From an uncultured Oscillospiraceae bacterium (lineage in GTDB: Bacteria; Bacillota; Clostridia; Oscillospirales; Acutalibacteraceae), in NCBI GenBank assembly GCA_905198295.1, contig CAJKBW010000090.1:1-11017 (forward strand): 11,017 nucleotides of DNA, written 5' to 3'. A program made the translations under genes and the position numbers. The notes beneath the pieces were generated by a model. The model searched no databases. It was not told the DNA's origin and saw only the letters and a list, made by a program, of their open reading frames with translations. Below, in pieces: positions 1 through 7,397 of this stretch (position 1 is the first letter of the stretch; every line of letters starts with the position of its first letter).

Positions 1-137
1 CGGCAGAAGCCGGGTCCCCTTCGCGTTTTATAGGCATATATGTGTGCACCCCGATTTCCCCGAATGGTGCTTTCCCTTTCCCGAAACGGTGCCGCCAATA
101 CCAAAACGGAAACCATAAGATAAACCAAAGAAGGGTG

Positions 138-155
138 ATCCCGTAAAAACGGGAT
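138..155 (-). terminator. Weak hairpin downstream of nagA
   Basis: A perfect 7-bp stem (ATCCCGT / ACGGGAT) with an AAAA loop lies 45 bases past the nagA stop. In the minus-strand reading no proper T-run follows it, so it would be a poor intrinsic terminator. I see no gene in positions 1-199 on either strand, and this hairpin is the only structure I can point to there. Confidence 0.25.
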
Positions 156-199
156 GGAAAAGAAGACGGAAAAAACGGGGACGGGGTGCGGCAGCGGGA

Positions 200-1339
200 T
201 CAGCTGCGCAGCTTTATCTGTCCCTTGACCATCACCAGGCGCAGGCGGCCGTCGCCGTCCACCGCGATCAGGTCGGCGTATTTGCCGACGGTGAGGGAAC
301 CGGTATCCCGATCGGCACGGATGGCGCGGGCGGGGTTGATGGTGACCGATTTGAGTGCCTGACGGAACGGCACGCCGAAGCGCAGCACATTCTGAAATTC
401 GTCCCACAGGTTGGTGGTGGAAGCCGCGATGGTGCCGTCAGCAAGCAGCGCTTTGCCCTCCTTTACCGTCACGGTCTGTCCGCCGAGCGCATATTCGCCG
501 TCCGCCGCGCCTGCCGCGCACATCGCGTCGCTGACGATCACCGTGTGATCCTCACCGAGTGCACGGAAAGCGATGCGCAGCGCGGCCGGATGGATATGAA
601 AACCATCGCAGATCAGCTCCGCGTGCAGGTCACAGCCGGTGACCGCGTCGAAGGCGGCGCCGACCACGCCGGGCGCGCGGTGGGACAGCCCGTTCATCGC
701 GTTGAACAGGTGGGTGAAATGCCGCGCGCCCCATTCCACCGCCTGCATTGCCTGCTCGTAGTTGGCGGCGGTGTGCGCAATGGATACCGGGCAGTACGGC
801 TGCACCTCACGGATGAATGCCTCGGCGCCCGGTTCCTCCGGGGCGATATCCACCACACGGATGATGCCGCCGCACCCGTCGTACAGCCGGCGGAACTCCG
901 CCTTGTCCGGCGGACGGATGAAGGACGCATTCTGCGCACCCTTTTTGCTCGGCGCGATATACGGCCCCTCCATGTTGATGCCTTGGATATACGCGCCGGG
1001 CTCATTGCCCATGCAGCCGGCGACGTTGGCGAACAGCCGGGCGAGGGTGTCGGCGCCGAGCGTCATCGAGGTCGGGCAGAAGGAGGTGATCCCCTTGTGC
1101 AGCAGGTGTTCGGACATGGTGTGCAGCGCCTCGGGCGTTCCGTCGCCCATGTCGCAGCCCGCACAGCCGTGGACGTGGATGTCCATAAAGCCGGGCATCA
1201 CCGTGCAGCCGGTGAGGTCGAGCGCTTCGCCGGCGGCGTCTGCGGCGTCCACTGAGGTAATCCGTTCGCCGTTTACCTCCAGATTAACTGAGGCGGGTTC
1301 GAAATCGTCGCGGTAGACCACCGCGTTTTTCAGCAGCAT
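200..1339 (-). CDS. nagA: N-acetylglucosamine-6-phosphate deacetylase
   Basis: This 379-residue protein is full length for NagA, a cytoplasmic amidohydrolase that removes acetate from GlcNAc-6-phosphate to give glucosamine-6-phosphate in amino-sugar and cell-wall recycling. The metal-site landmarks of the family are present in order: HVH at residues 55-57 in an MPGFMDIHVHG context, Glu124 in NMEGPY, His189, His210 in HFTHLFNAMN, the CDGFHIHP substrate segment near 245-251, and the catalytic Asp271 in VSDAM. The C-terminal NPAR and GSLTVGKYADL segments rebuild the small beta-sandwich. The start at 1339 has an AAAGGA ribosome site 11 bases upstream (1351-1356). A TATAAA box (1372-1377) is a possible -10, but I see no convincing -35. 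No nagB lies in the window, so it is apparently a stand-alone gene. The family call is secure. Confidence 0.95.
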   Translation of the reverse strand: MLLKNAVVYRDDFEPASVNLEVNGERITSVDAADAAGEALDLTGCTVMPGFMDIHVHGCAGCDMGDGTPEALHTMSEHLLHKGITSFCPTSMTLGADTLARLFANVAGCMGNEPGAYIQGINMEGPYIAPSKKGAQNASFIRPPDKAEFRRLYDGCGGIIRVVDIAPEEPGAEAFIREVQPYCPVSIAHTAANYEQAMQAVEWGARHFTHLFNAMNGLSHRAPGVVGAAFDAVTGCDLHAELICDGFHIHPAALRIAFRALGEDHTVIVSDAMCAAGAADGEYALGGQTVTVKEGKALLADGTIAASTTNLWDEFQNVLRFGVPFRQALKSVTINPARAIRADRDTGSLTVGKYADLIAVDGDGRLRLVMVKGQIKLRS

Positions 1340-1458
1340 GTTCTGATCCGTCCTTTCTCTTTGACAGGGCTTTTATACCCTGATGTATGAGTTTACCAGG
1401 GGAAGGTTCTTTTCCGGGACATGCGCGGCATAGGATAAACGGGGCGCCGCCTTCCGGA

Positions 1459-2457
1459 TCAGGCGGCCGGCCAGCCCGAAGTGGCGGCGGTCGTGCCATC
1501 ACGGCGGATAAACAGCGCCTCGGTGCCGTCCATAGCCTCGATTAAGACCATGCCCTCCTGCATACCGAGCACGAAGCAGGCGGTGGACAAGGCATCCGCC
1601 TGTGCGGCGTCCGGGCTGATAATCGTGACCGAGGCCAGCTCATTCTGCACCGGCATGCCGTCGGCGGGATTGAGCAGGTGATGATAACGCACGCCGCCAA
1701 GGTCGAAGCCCCGCTCATAGATGCCGGAGGTCACCACCGTCCGCCCGGCCACAGCGGCGACAGCGGCGGTGCCGCCGCTGTCCGCCGGGTCACGGATACC
1801 GATGTGCCAGTCCTTTCCGTTTTTCTGCCCGAGAGCCAGGATGTTCCCGCCCAGGTCAAGCAGGGCGCTGTCCACGCCGCTTTCCTGCAGGAAGGCGGCA
1901 AGCCGGTCGGCAATAAAACCCTTGGCGATGCCGCCGAGGTCCACGGCCGCCAGAGGGTCGGTCAGCCGTGCGCGGCCGTCCTCCACCTCCAGGCGGGCAT
2001 ACCCCACATGCGAAGCCGCCCCGGCGAGCCGGTCGGGATCTGGCAGCGCCGGATCCTCCGCCGTAAAATCCCACAGTGCGCTCACCGGCGCGATGGTGGG
2101 ATCAAAAGCGCCTTGTGTCTGCGCGGCAAGCGCTTTTGCCGTGCGCAGCAGCGTTTCGGTTTCCGGCGCGACCGGCGTCCAGGCGCCGGCGGCATGGTTG
2201 AGGTTCCACACATCGCTGCCCTCCCTTGTCCGGCTGAACAGCGCTTCATCGTGCGCAATCTGCGCGAAGCAGCTGTCCAGCAGCGATGCATCCCGGCAAT
2301 CGTACAGTGTGATGGTCACCACTGTATCCAGCGCGACGCCGGTGCGGGAAAGCGGCTGCACGCCGGCACGGCAGCCGGATGCCGGCAGCACGGTCAGGCA
2401 GGCTGCGGCAAGGATTCCGGCGTATTGCCGGTATTTTTTGACTTTTTTTCTGGCCAT
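1459..2457 (-). CDS. apbE: FAD:protein FMN transferase, lipoprotein (ApbE family)
   Basis: ApbE proteins move FMN from FAD onto a Thr/Ser of exported or membrane electron-transfer proteins, such as Rnf/Nqr subunits and FMN-binding-domain proteins. With the start at 2457 the product is 332 residues and opens with a basic stretch, a hydrophobic core and a lipobox LPASGC, so it should be an exported, lipid-anchored protein. ApbE hallmarks follow: FSRTREGSDVWNLN, DPTIAPVSALWDF, VDLGGIAKGFIADRLA, LDLGGNILALG, a TSGIYERGF/YHHLLNPADG pair and ADALSTACFVLG near the metal site. A longer frame opens at 2574, but the promoter at 2492-2520 would start transcription near 2485, inside that extension. An AAAGGGG ribosome site also sits just before 2457, which fixes the shorter start. 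No rnf or nqr target lies in the window, so its substrate is unknown. Confidence 0.93.
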   Translation of the reverse strand: MARKKVKKYRQYAGILAAACLTVLPASGCRAGVQPLSRTGVALDTVVTITLYDCRDASLLDSCFAQIAHDEALFSRTREGSDVWNLNHAAGAWTPVAPETETLLRTAKALAAQTQGAFDPTIAPVSALWDFTAEDPALPDPDRLAGAASHVGYARLEVEDGRARLTDPLAAVDLGGIAKGFIADRLAAFLQESGVDSALLDLGGNILALGQKNGKDWHIGIRDPADSGGTAAVAAVAGRTVVTSGIYERGFDLGGVRYHHLLNPADGMPVQNELASVTIISPDAAQADALSTACFVLGMQEGMVLIEAMDGTEALFIRRDGTTAATSGWPAA

Positions 2458-2491
2458 GCCGTTCCCCTTTGCTGCGCAGAATAACACCATT

Positions 2492-2520
2492 ATTATAAAT
2501 CCATCCGGCGCGGGATGCAA
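2492..2520 (-). promoter_or_regulatory. Sigma-A type promoter of apbE
   Basis: Read on the minus strand, the -35 is TTGCAT (2515-2520), the spacer is exactly 17 bases and the -10 is a consensus TATAAT (2492-2497). The predicted start of transcription is near 2485, giving a leader of about 28 bases before the apbE ATG at 2457. This supports the short apbE start over the upstream in-frame ATG at 2574. Confidence 0.8.
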
Positions 2521-2573
2521 GGGCTTATGCTGCCGGCCGCCGGTGGGGAAAAATAACAGGTTTGTAACAAACA

Positions 2574-2602
2574 TTGCGCCGGCCGCCGCTTTGTGTTATA
2601 TT
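2574..2602 (+). promoter_or_regulatory. Promoter of the O-antigen ligase-like gene
   Basis: TTGCGC (2574-2579), a 17-base spacer and TATATT (2597-2602) match a sigma-A promoter pointing right. It diverges from the apbE promoter; the facing -35 elements are about 54 bases apart. Transcription from near 2609 would give a leader of about 130 bases before the ATG at 2740. The -35 is only a partial match, so this is less certain than the apbE promoter. Confidence 0.6.
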
Positions 2603-2634
2603 TTTTAGATGGGCCGGAGCGGGATAAAGCCGGG

Positions 2635-2711
2635 TTTGGCTCATCTCTCAGGTTTATTATGTGCCGCGGCAGGCACCGGCATACAGGTAGCTGTATGCGG
2701 CGGGAGCCAAA
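2635..2711 (+). promoter_or_regulatory. Structured 5' leader, three-way junction candidate
   Basis: The leader can fold into a closed branched structure. TTTGGCTC (2635-2642) pairs perfectly with GAGCCAAA (2704-2711). Inside are two local hairpins: GTGCC/GGCAC (2661-2665 with 2672-2676) and a perfect 8-bp stem GCATACAG/CTGTATGC (2679-2686 with 2691-2698) with a GTAG loop. The structure ends 13 bases before the ribosome binding site of the downstream gene. I do not recognise it as a named riboswitch class. It could be a cis-regulatory RNA or a fortuitous fold in GC-rich sequence. Confidence 0.4.
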
Positions 2712-2739
2712 TACCGCGCGGCGGAAGGGAGGCGACAGC

Positions 2740-4110
2740 ATGTCTGAGCGTACAGCCGGCGTGTTCACGCGTCTGGACAGATTTTCCCATAAGGCCAAAA
2801 GCCCGTGGCGGCTGTCGATCCTGTTCGCCATGGCGGTGCCGCTGTTTCCGGAATATATTGCTCCGGTTCTTGCTGTGCTGTCATTGCTTACGGCGGGGAT
2901 AGATGCCCGGCGCTGCGGCCGGAGGCTGAAGATCGGGCCGCTCGGCTGGGTGATCACGGCGTTTATTCTGTATTGCGGTATCGGTGTGCTGTACAGCCCC
3001 ACCACCCTGATCAGCGCGGGCACCTGTCTGATGTGGGCGGTGATGTTTCTGCTTTATGTGGCGATGGTCAATGTCCTCAGCGACCGACATCGCTTCGATG
3101 CGGCGCTGTTTGTCATGTCGGTGATGGCCGGGATTGTCGGCGGAATTGCCTGTGTACAGTATATCGCCAATGCGCTGCTGAATTTTTCGCTGCCTTGGTG
3201 TGTGTGGCAGCGGCTGGATGATTTGGTATACACCTGGTTTCCTATGCCGCTCAACCTCGGGCCGGGCGCAATGCGCGCCTGCTCCACCTTCACTAACCCG
3301 AATATCCTCGGGGAATACCTCGCGATGGTGTTCCCATTTGTCGTGTATTACGCTTTTGTCGGCCGCCGCACTCGTGCGCGGCTCGGCTGTCGAATCTGCC
3401 TGCTTCTCGCCACGGGCGGCATTGCCTTTTCTTTTTCCCGCGGCAGCTATCTCGCGCTGGTCACCGTTGCCGTTGTGCTGTGTATCACCAATGCCAACAA
3501 AATTATGCTGATCCTGCTCAGCCTGAGCTCGGCGGTGGTGATCATCCCCGAATCGGTGCTCGCCCGGCTGTTTTCCATCAAGGATACCGATACGGATGCG
3601 TCCATCGGTGAGCGGCTGGATATCTGGAAAATCTGTATTGAGGCCATCGGGGAAAAGCCGGTGCTGGGCTATGGTCCGGGGGTGCAGAACTCCTGGGACA
3701 TCATCATCGCGGGCGGTATCAATGCGCCGCATGCACATAACCTGGTGCTGCAGCTGCTGATCGAAGGCGGTATTGTGGGACTGGCGCTGATGCTGTTCCT
3801 CGGCCTGCGCACCTTCTTTGTCGCCGTGCGGCTTGCCCGTTATTCCCCACGTTCGCAGGAAACACGCATGCTCGGCATTTTGTTTGCTGCGTTCGTGCTG
3901 GCCTTCTGTGTGGACAGTATGGTGGAATACCCCTTTCTCACGCCGAAGCTGATCGGCACGTTTGTGCTGGTGCTGGCCATGGCGGATGCCACCCGCAGCG
4001 TGTACATGGGGGAAACCGTCTCCCATACGACGCTGACGCTGCGCCGGTGGGCTGGCCGTCTGCGCACGCATATGCCCGGAAAAAAGGCGCGGAAAAAAAC
4101 GTCCGCCTGA
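2740..4110 (+). CDS. O-antigen ligase/polymerase family membrane protein
   Basis: This 456-residue polytopic membrane protein has roughly eleven or twelve hydrophobic segments. It carries the Wzy_C/WaaL-type region: ACSTFTNPNILGEYLAMVFPF in one part, then the outward loop with GERLDIWKICIEAI, PVLGYGPGVQ and PHAHNLVLQLLIEGGIVG. The His of PHAHN matches the conserved loop histidine of this superfamily, whose members join or polymerise undecaprenyl-linked glycans at the outer face of the membrane. In Firmicutes the substrate is often unknown (capsule, wall polysaccharide or teichoic-type glycan), and no glycan cluster surrounds it here. The start at 2740 is chosen because AAGGGAGG (2725-2732) lies 7 bases upstream. 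The frame is open back to 2593, but that part overlaps the promoter and leader structure. The tail is short and very basic (KKARKKTSA), which would face the cytoplasm. Confidence 0.85.
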   Translation: MSERTAGVFTRLDRFSHKAKSPWRLSILFAMAVPLFPEYIAPVLAVLSLLTAGIDARRCGRRLKIGPLGWVITAFILYCGIGVLYSPTTLISAGTCLMWAVMFLLYVAMVNVLSDRHRFDAALFVMSVMAGIVGGIACVQYIANALLNFSLPWCVWQRLDDLVYTWFPMPLNLGPGAMRACSTFTNPNILGEYLAMVFPFVVYYAFVGRRTRARLGCRICLLLATGGIAFSFSRGSYLALVTVAVVLCITNANKIMLILLSLSSAVVIIPESVLARLFSIKDTDTDASIGERLDIWKICIEAIGEKPVLGYGPGVQNSWDIIIAGGINAPHAHNLVLQLLIEGGIVGLALMLFLGLRTFFVAVRLARYSPRSQETRMLGILFAAFVLAFCVDSMVEYPFLTPKLIGTFVLVLAMADATRSVYMGETVSHTTLTLRRWAGRLRTHMPGKKARKKTSA

Positions 4111-4126
4111 AAATATACGGAAAAGG

Positions 4127-4155
4127 TTGCTATTTTCTTCCGGGTCGTATATAAT
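4127..4155 (+). promoter_or_regulatory. Sigma-A type promoter of degV
   Basis: TTGCTA (4127-4132), a 17-base spacer and consensus TATAAT (4150-4155) lie just after the preceding gene stops at 4110. The degV gene is therefore probably transcribed on its own as well as by any read-through. The start would be near 4162, leaving a leader of about 130 bases. That leader contains a small CTGCC/GGCAG hairpin around 4237-4251 but no structure I recognise. Confidence 0.78.
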
Positions 4156-4293
4156 ATTGAAGACGAGAAAGCGTGTTTTTCCAGACGAGAAGCGTCGGCC
4201 GCTTTTCCGGCAGAATACAGGAACCCGGAACCGGCCTGCCAAAAGGGCAGCGTCCGGCAAGATTCCGGCGTATGCGAAAGGATGAATTTTGCA

Positions 4294-5166
4294 ATGAGCT
4301 ACCGCATCATGACCGAATCCACCAGCGACCTGCCGCAGGAATTCTGCAAGGCTCACGACATCGCCGTTATCGGCATGGAATTTGTGATCGGCGGGCACAG
4401 CTATAAAGAGCGTTCGGACAACGACCTGACCCCCAAGGAATTTTATGACGGACTGCGGCAGGGCAAAGCCTCGTCTACCGTGCAGGTGACTTCGTTTGTG
4501 TTCCAGGAGTTTGTCGAGCCATTTGTCGCCGCGGGTGAGGATGTGCTGCACGTTTGCTTTTCGAGCGGGCTGAGCGGTACCTATGCATCCTGTAAGCAGG
4601 GCGCCGAGGAACTCATGGAGAAATATCCCGGCCGCAAGGTGATCGTGGTGGACAGTCTGGCGGCGTCGCTGGGCGAGGGGCTGCTGACCTACTACGCGGT
4701 GATGAACCGCGACAAGGGTATGTCTATCGAGGACAACGCCCGCTGGCTGGAGGAAAACCGGCTGCACCTGTGCCACTGGTTCACGGTAGACGACCTGATG
4801 CACCTGCACCGCGGCGGCCGCGTTTCCAAGGCGTCGGCGGTGTTCGGCTCGATGCTGAGCATTAAACCGGTACTGCATGTCGATGACGAGGGTCACCTGA
4901 TCCTCGTCAGCAAGAGCCGCGGGCGCGCCGCTTCGCTCAAGGCACTGCTCGAGCGGATGAAGGAAACGGTGAACAGCGACGTCGCCGATCAGCCGGTCTT
5001 CATCAGCCACGGCGACTGCCTCGAGGATGCGCAGACGCTTGCAGCAGAGATCAAAAAGGCGTTCGGCCTTAAGCAGGATATCCTGATCAACAATATCGGC
5101 GCGGTCATCGGCAGCCATTCCGGCCCCGGCACCGTGGCGCTGTTCTTCATGGGCAGCAAGCGGTAA
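4294..5166 (+). CDS. DegV family fatty-acid-binding protein
   Basis: DegV (FakB-like) proteins bind a fatty acid between two alpha/beta domains and can present it to a fatty acid kinase. This copy is 290 residues, normal for the family. Signatures seen are TESTSDLP near the start, ASSTVQVTSF, the SSGLSGTYASC loop that contacts the carboxylate end, VVDSLAASLGEG, DDLMHLHRGGRVSKASA, LSIKPVLHVDDEG and a C-terminal GAVIGSHSGPGTVALFF. Two ATGs in frame are close together (4282 and 4294). I prefer 4294 because AAAGGATGA (4277-4285) sits 8 bases before it, whereas the first ATG lies inside that ribosome site. The gene has its own promoter at 4127-4155 and a terminator at 5301-5331, so it is probably monocistronic. 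No fakA kinase is visible in the window. The binding role is inferred from the family. Confidence 0.92.
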   Translation: MSYRIMTESTSDLPQEFCKAHDIAVIGMEFVIGGHSYKERSDNDLTPKEFYDGLRQGKASSTVQVTSFVFQEFVEPFVAAGEDVLHVCFSSGLSGTYASCKQGAEELMEKYPGRKVIVVDSLAASLGEGLLTYYAVMNRDKGMSIEDNARWLEENRLHLCHWFTVDDLMHLHRGGRVSKASAVFGSMLSIKPVLHVDDEGHLILVSKSRGRAASLKALLERMKETVNSDVADQPVFISHGDCLEDAQTLAAEIKKAFGLKQDILINNIGAVIGSHSGPGTVALFFMGSKR

Positions 5167-5300
5167 GACGGTGTGTGCGGCTGCGCGGCATGCTTAATGC
5201 GGCGCAGACCGTTGGAACAGCCAGGCCGTTTCCGGGTTATGTGTATCCGGAACGGTTTGCGGTCATCCGGTTTGACCTGGCAGGACTTTGGATTTTTCGT

Positions 5301-5331
5301 GATGCGGCGCTTCGGCGCCGCATTCTTTTTT
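5301..5331 (+). terminator. Intrinsic terminator after degV
   Basis: A perfect 9-bp GC-rich stem ATGCGGCGC/GCGCCGCAT (5302-5310 with 5315-5323) with a stable TTCG tetraloop is followed by TCTTTTTT. It is a textbook rho-independent terminator on the plus strand, 135 bases past the degV stop. It separates degV from the ABC transporter fragment. A second bulged stem near 5226-5254 has no T-run and is probably not a terminator. Confidence 0.93.
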
Positions 5332-5432
5332 CGGAAAAAGGTCTGGTATTCCCAGCAGGGGTGGTGTAAAATACCGGCATGCGCCCGGCGCCGGACGGCG
5401 GCCGGGGAAGAACGGGACAGAGGTGCGGGAGG

Positions 5433-5597
5433 ATGCTGAAAAAGTTTATCGGGTATTACCGGCCGCATGTGGGGCTGTTTGCGCCCGACATGGTGTGTGC
5501 GCTGCTGATCGCGGCGGTGGACCTGTTGTTTCCGATGGTGTCGCGCTATGCGGTGCAGGAGCTGCTGCCGCACAACAGTTACCTCACCTTGTGCTGA
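5433..5597 (+). pseudogene. ABC exporter, N-terminal fragment only
   Basis: The 54 codons read like the beginning of a fused permease/ATPase ABC exporter (MsbA/multidrug type). They give a short basic amphipathic start (MLKKFIGYYRPH), then a first hydrophobic helix (FAPDMVCALLIAAVDLLFPMV) and an elbow segment SRYAVQELLPHN. Full proteins of this family have about 570-620 residues, so over 90 percent is missing, including the nucleotide-binding domain. The start at 5433 is supported by AGAGGTG 7 bases upstream. A TAAAAT box at 5367-5372 could be the -10. The reading frame leaves the ABC-like sequence between about 5578 and 5592 and hits TGA at 5595, where VirD4-like sequence takes over in another frame. 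The family call rests on a short stretch and is tentative, but truncation is clear whichever exporter it was. Confidence 0.65.
5578..5592. other. Join between chromosomal and conjugative-element DNA
   Basis: To the left, the ABC exporter frame is coherent up to the LLPHNSYLT segment. To the right, the VirD4 frame is coherent from PHLVLMIGAAGVGKT. The bases around 5582-5590 (CCTCACCTT) can belong to either frame, so the exact breakpoint is ambiguous. No long direct or inverted repeat and no integrase attachment core is visible here. Composition falls from very GC-rich to moderate across the point. Confidence 0.6.
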
Positions 5598-7156
5598 TGA
5601 TCGGCGCGGCCGGCGTCGGAAAGACCGCTTATTGGCTATACCCCTGCATTGAATATGCTTGTGCGACCGGGATGAGCTTCCTCAGTACCGATACCAAGGG
5701 AGATATTGTCCGGAATTACGGGCGAATCGCCAGGAACTGCTATGGCTATAAGGTATCGGTCATTGATTTGCGCAACCCGACGCGCAGCAACGGGAACAAT
5801 CTGCTCCACCTGGTCAACAAGTATATGGATTTATACCAGGCCAATCCGGATACTCTGCTCTACAAGGCCAAAGCGGAGAAGTATGCCAAGATCATCGCCA
5901 AGACCATCATCATGGCGGGAGGTGATTCGGCCAACTATGGGCAGAACGCCTATTTTTACGATGCGGCGGAAGGGGTTTTGTGCGCCACGATCCTCTTGGT
6001 AGCGGAATTCTGTGCGCCGGAAAAGCGGCATATAGTGTCGGTATTCAAGGTGATTCAGGAATTGTTGGCGCCCTCGGCCAAAAAGGGAAAGAACCAGTTC
6101 CAACAGCTCATAGAACTGCTTCCAAGCGATCACAAAGCTAAATGGTTCGCAGGCGCCGCACTAAATTCCGCCGAACAGTCGATGGCCAGTGTCATGAGTA
6201 CGGCCCTCTCTCGTTTGAATGCCTTCCTCGACAGCGAACTGGAACAACTCCTATGCTTGGACACCGAGATTGACGCGGAAATCTTCTGCAATCAAAAGTC
6301 GGCCGTCTTTCTGATCATGCCGGAGGAAGATCCAAATACCTTTTTCATGATCAGCCTGCTCGTCCAGCAGCTGTACCGGGAGATCCTTGCGGTGGCGGAC
6401 GAAAACGGCGGCAAGCTCAAAAACCGCTGTGTCTTCTTTTGCGATGAGTACGGCACGCTCCCAAAGATAGAAAGCGCCGAGATGATGTTCAGTGCTTCTC
6501 GAAGCCGCCGTCTGCAGCTTGTTCCGATCATCCAGAGCTTCAGTCAGCTTGAGAAAAACTACGGGAAGGAAGGGGCGGAAATCATCGTCGATAATACTCA
6601 GCTCACTATCTGCGGCGGCTTCGCACCTAACAGCAGTTCCGCTGAGGTTTTGTCCAAGGCTCTGGGCAGCCGTACCGTCCAGACCGGCTCGGTCAGTCGA
6701 AGCCGGAACGATCCTTCACAGTCCATCCAAATGATCGAACGGCCGCTCCTGACGGCGGATGAACTGAAGACCCTGCCGAAGGGCCGATTTGTGGTGATGA
6801 AAACCGGGTGCCATCCCATGCAGGTCAATCTCAAGCTGTTTTTCAAATGGGGGATTAACTTTGACAAAAAGCCGTATATAGTGGAGGATCGGGGGAACCG
6901 GAAAGTCGCCTATGCGGACAAAGCAGAAATCATCGAGGCGATCCTAAAGAAATATCACCCCGACAGGAAAACAGAGGATCCGCCAGTTGGCTCTGTTCTG
7001 CCCGGCGGCATGCAGACGACGGAATGGAACGCTTCCGTAGGAAGAAGACAGCCCGGAAACGGTGCTCCCGGAAGAATTCATACCGGTCCACGGGGGATTC
7101 AGGAAAGCCCGCCGACTCCTCAGCCGGAGGTGAAGACTGATGGGCAGGCTCGATAA
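5597..7156 (+). CDS. VirD4/TraG-type conjugative coupling ATPase, N-truncated
   Basis: Coupling proteins are membrane ATPases that pass the relaxase-DNA complex to the type IV secretion channel during conjugation. Counting from the ATG at 5597 there are 519 residues: Walker A GAAGVGKT at residues 3-10, STDTKGDI shortly after, Walker B VFFCDEYG around 279-286, an SRSRRLQLVPIIQS segment, ICGGF and the C-terminal PKGRFVVMKTG region, then a Pro-rich tail. The family normally has one or two membrane helices and 100 or more residues before Walker A; these are missing. The frame is open back to 5423, but that upstream part is out-of-frame ABC sequence. No ribosome site precedes 5597. Its ATG overlaps the TGA of the ABC fragment (TGATG), so only coupled re-initiation could translate it. 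Without the membrane anchor it is unlikely to work. The 3' end overlaps the next gene by 17 bases, an original operon join. Confidence 0.85.
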   Translation: MIGAAGVGKTAYWLYPCIEYACATGMSFLSTDTKGDIVRNYGRIARNCYGYKVSVIDLRNPTRSNGNNLLHLVNKYMDLYQANPDTLLYKAKAEKYAKIIAKTIIMAGGDSANYGQNAYFYDAAEGVLCATILLVAEFCAPEKRHIVSVFKVIQELLAPSAKKGKNQFQQLIELLPSDHKAKWFAGAALNSAEQSMASVMSTALSRLNAFLDSELEQLLCLDTEIDAEIFCNQKSAVFLIMPEEDPNTFFMISLLVQQLYREILAVADENGGKLKNRCVFFCDEYGTLPKIESAEMMFSASRSRRLQLVPIIQSFSQLEKNYGKEGAEIIVDNTQLTICGGFAPNSSSAEVLSKALGSRTVQTGSVSRSRNDPSQSIQMIERPLLTADELKTLPKGRFVVMKTGCHPMQVNLKLFFKWGINFDKKPYIVEDRGNRKVAYADKAEIIEAILKKYHPDRKTEDPPVGSVLPGGMQTTEWNASVGRRQPGNGAPGRIHTGPRGIQESPPTPQPEVKTDGQAR

Positions 7157-7397
7157 GCTCTATAAAGCCGATGTGCCTCACAGAGCTGTAGCGGTGTATC
7201 TGTATCTGGCGGATCGGGCCAACAAGGAGGGACAATGCTGGCCGGCTATTCCCACGATTGCCCGTGAACTGAAGTTGTCAGTGTCCACTGTACGGCGGGC
7301 GATTCGCGATCTGCAAGCAGCAAAATTGCTTTCCACCGAACAGCGGTATCGTGCCAACGGAGGAAACAGCAGCCTTCTTTTTTCACTGACGGGATGA
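7140..7397 (+). CDS. Small helix-turn-helix protein of a conjugative element
   Basis: This 85-residue protein is a single winged-helix/HTH domain. After MGRLDKLYKADVPHRAVAVY comes a helix, then CWPAIPTIARELKLSVSTVRRAIRDLQ, which fits an HTH with its recognition helix at about residues 47-60. A wing-like strand pair with RYRANGGNSSLLFSL ends the protein. Such HTH_36-like proteins are known next to coupling-protein genes in clostridial integrative elements, where they may regulate transfer or bind the element's DNA. This role is inferred. GGAGG (7126-7130) lies 9 bases before the ATG, and the gene overlaps the coupling-protein gene by 17 bases, so translation is probably coupled. It looks complete: the stop comes right after the last wing strand. 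Confidence 0.75.
   Translation: MGRLDKLYKADVPHRAVAVYLYLADRANKEGQCWPAIPTIARELKLSVSTVRRAIRDLQAAKLLSTEQRYRANGGNSSLLFSLTG

Noticed and set aside
1361..1389. TTGACA on the plus strand between nagA and apbE
   Set aside because: No acceptable -10 follows at 16-18 bases, and no plus-strand gene lies downstream.
2458..2574. Upstream 39-codon extension of apbE
   Set aside because: The predicted transcription start lies inside it. The lipoprotein signal and a good ribosome site point to the ATG at 2457.
545..2608. Long plus-strand frames opposite nagA and apbE
   Set aside because: They lie antisense to genes with intact catalytic motifs, have shadow-type composition (Arg, Gly, Ala, Ser rich) and no ribosome sites.
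2641..2652. TCATCTCTCAGG in the leader, like a piece of a glycine riboswitch
   Set aside because: The rest of the glycine aptamer is absent and the downstream gene is not a glycine-metabolism gene; a short chance match.
2609..2711. Possible c-di-GMP (GEMM) riboswitch, from a GGATAAAG start and a GGCGGGAGCC end
   Set aside because: The conserved central bases and the tetraloop-receptor arrangement of GEMM are not present.
2881..5118. A 745-codon open frame on the minus strand across the O-antigen ligase-like gene and degV
   Set aside because: It spans two well-supported genes and their intergenic promoter, shows no family motif, and is rich in His, Gln and Arg as expected for an antisense shadow in GC-rich DNA.
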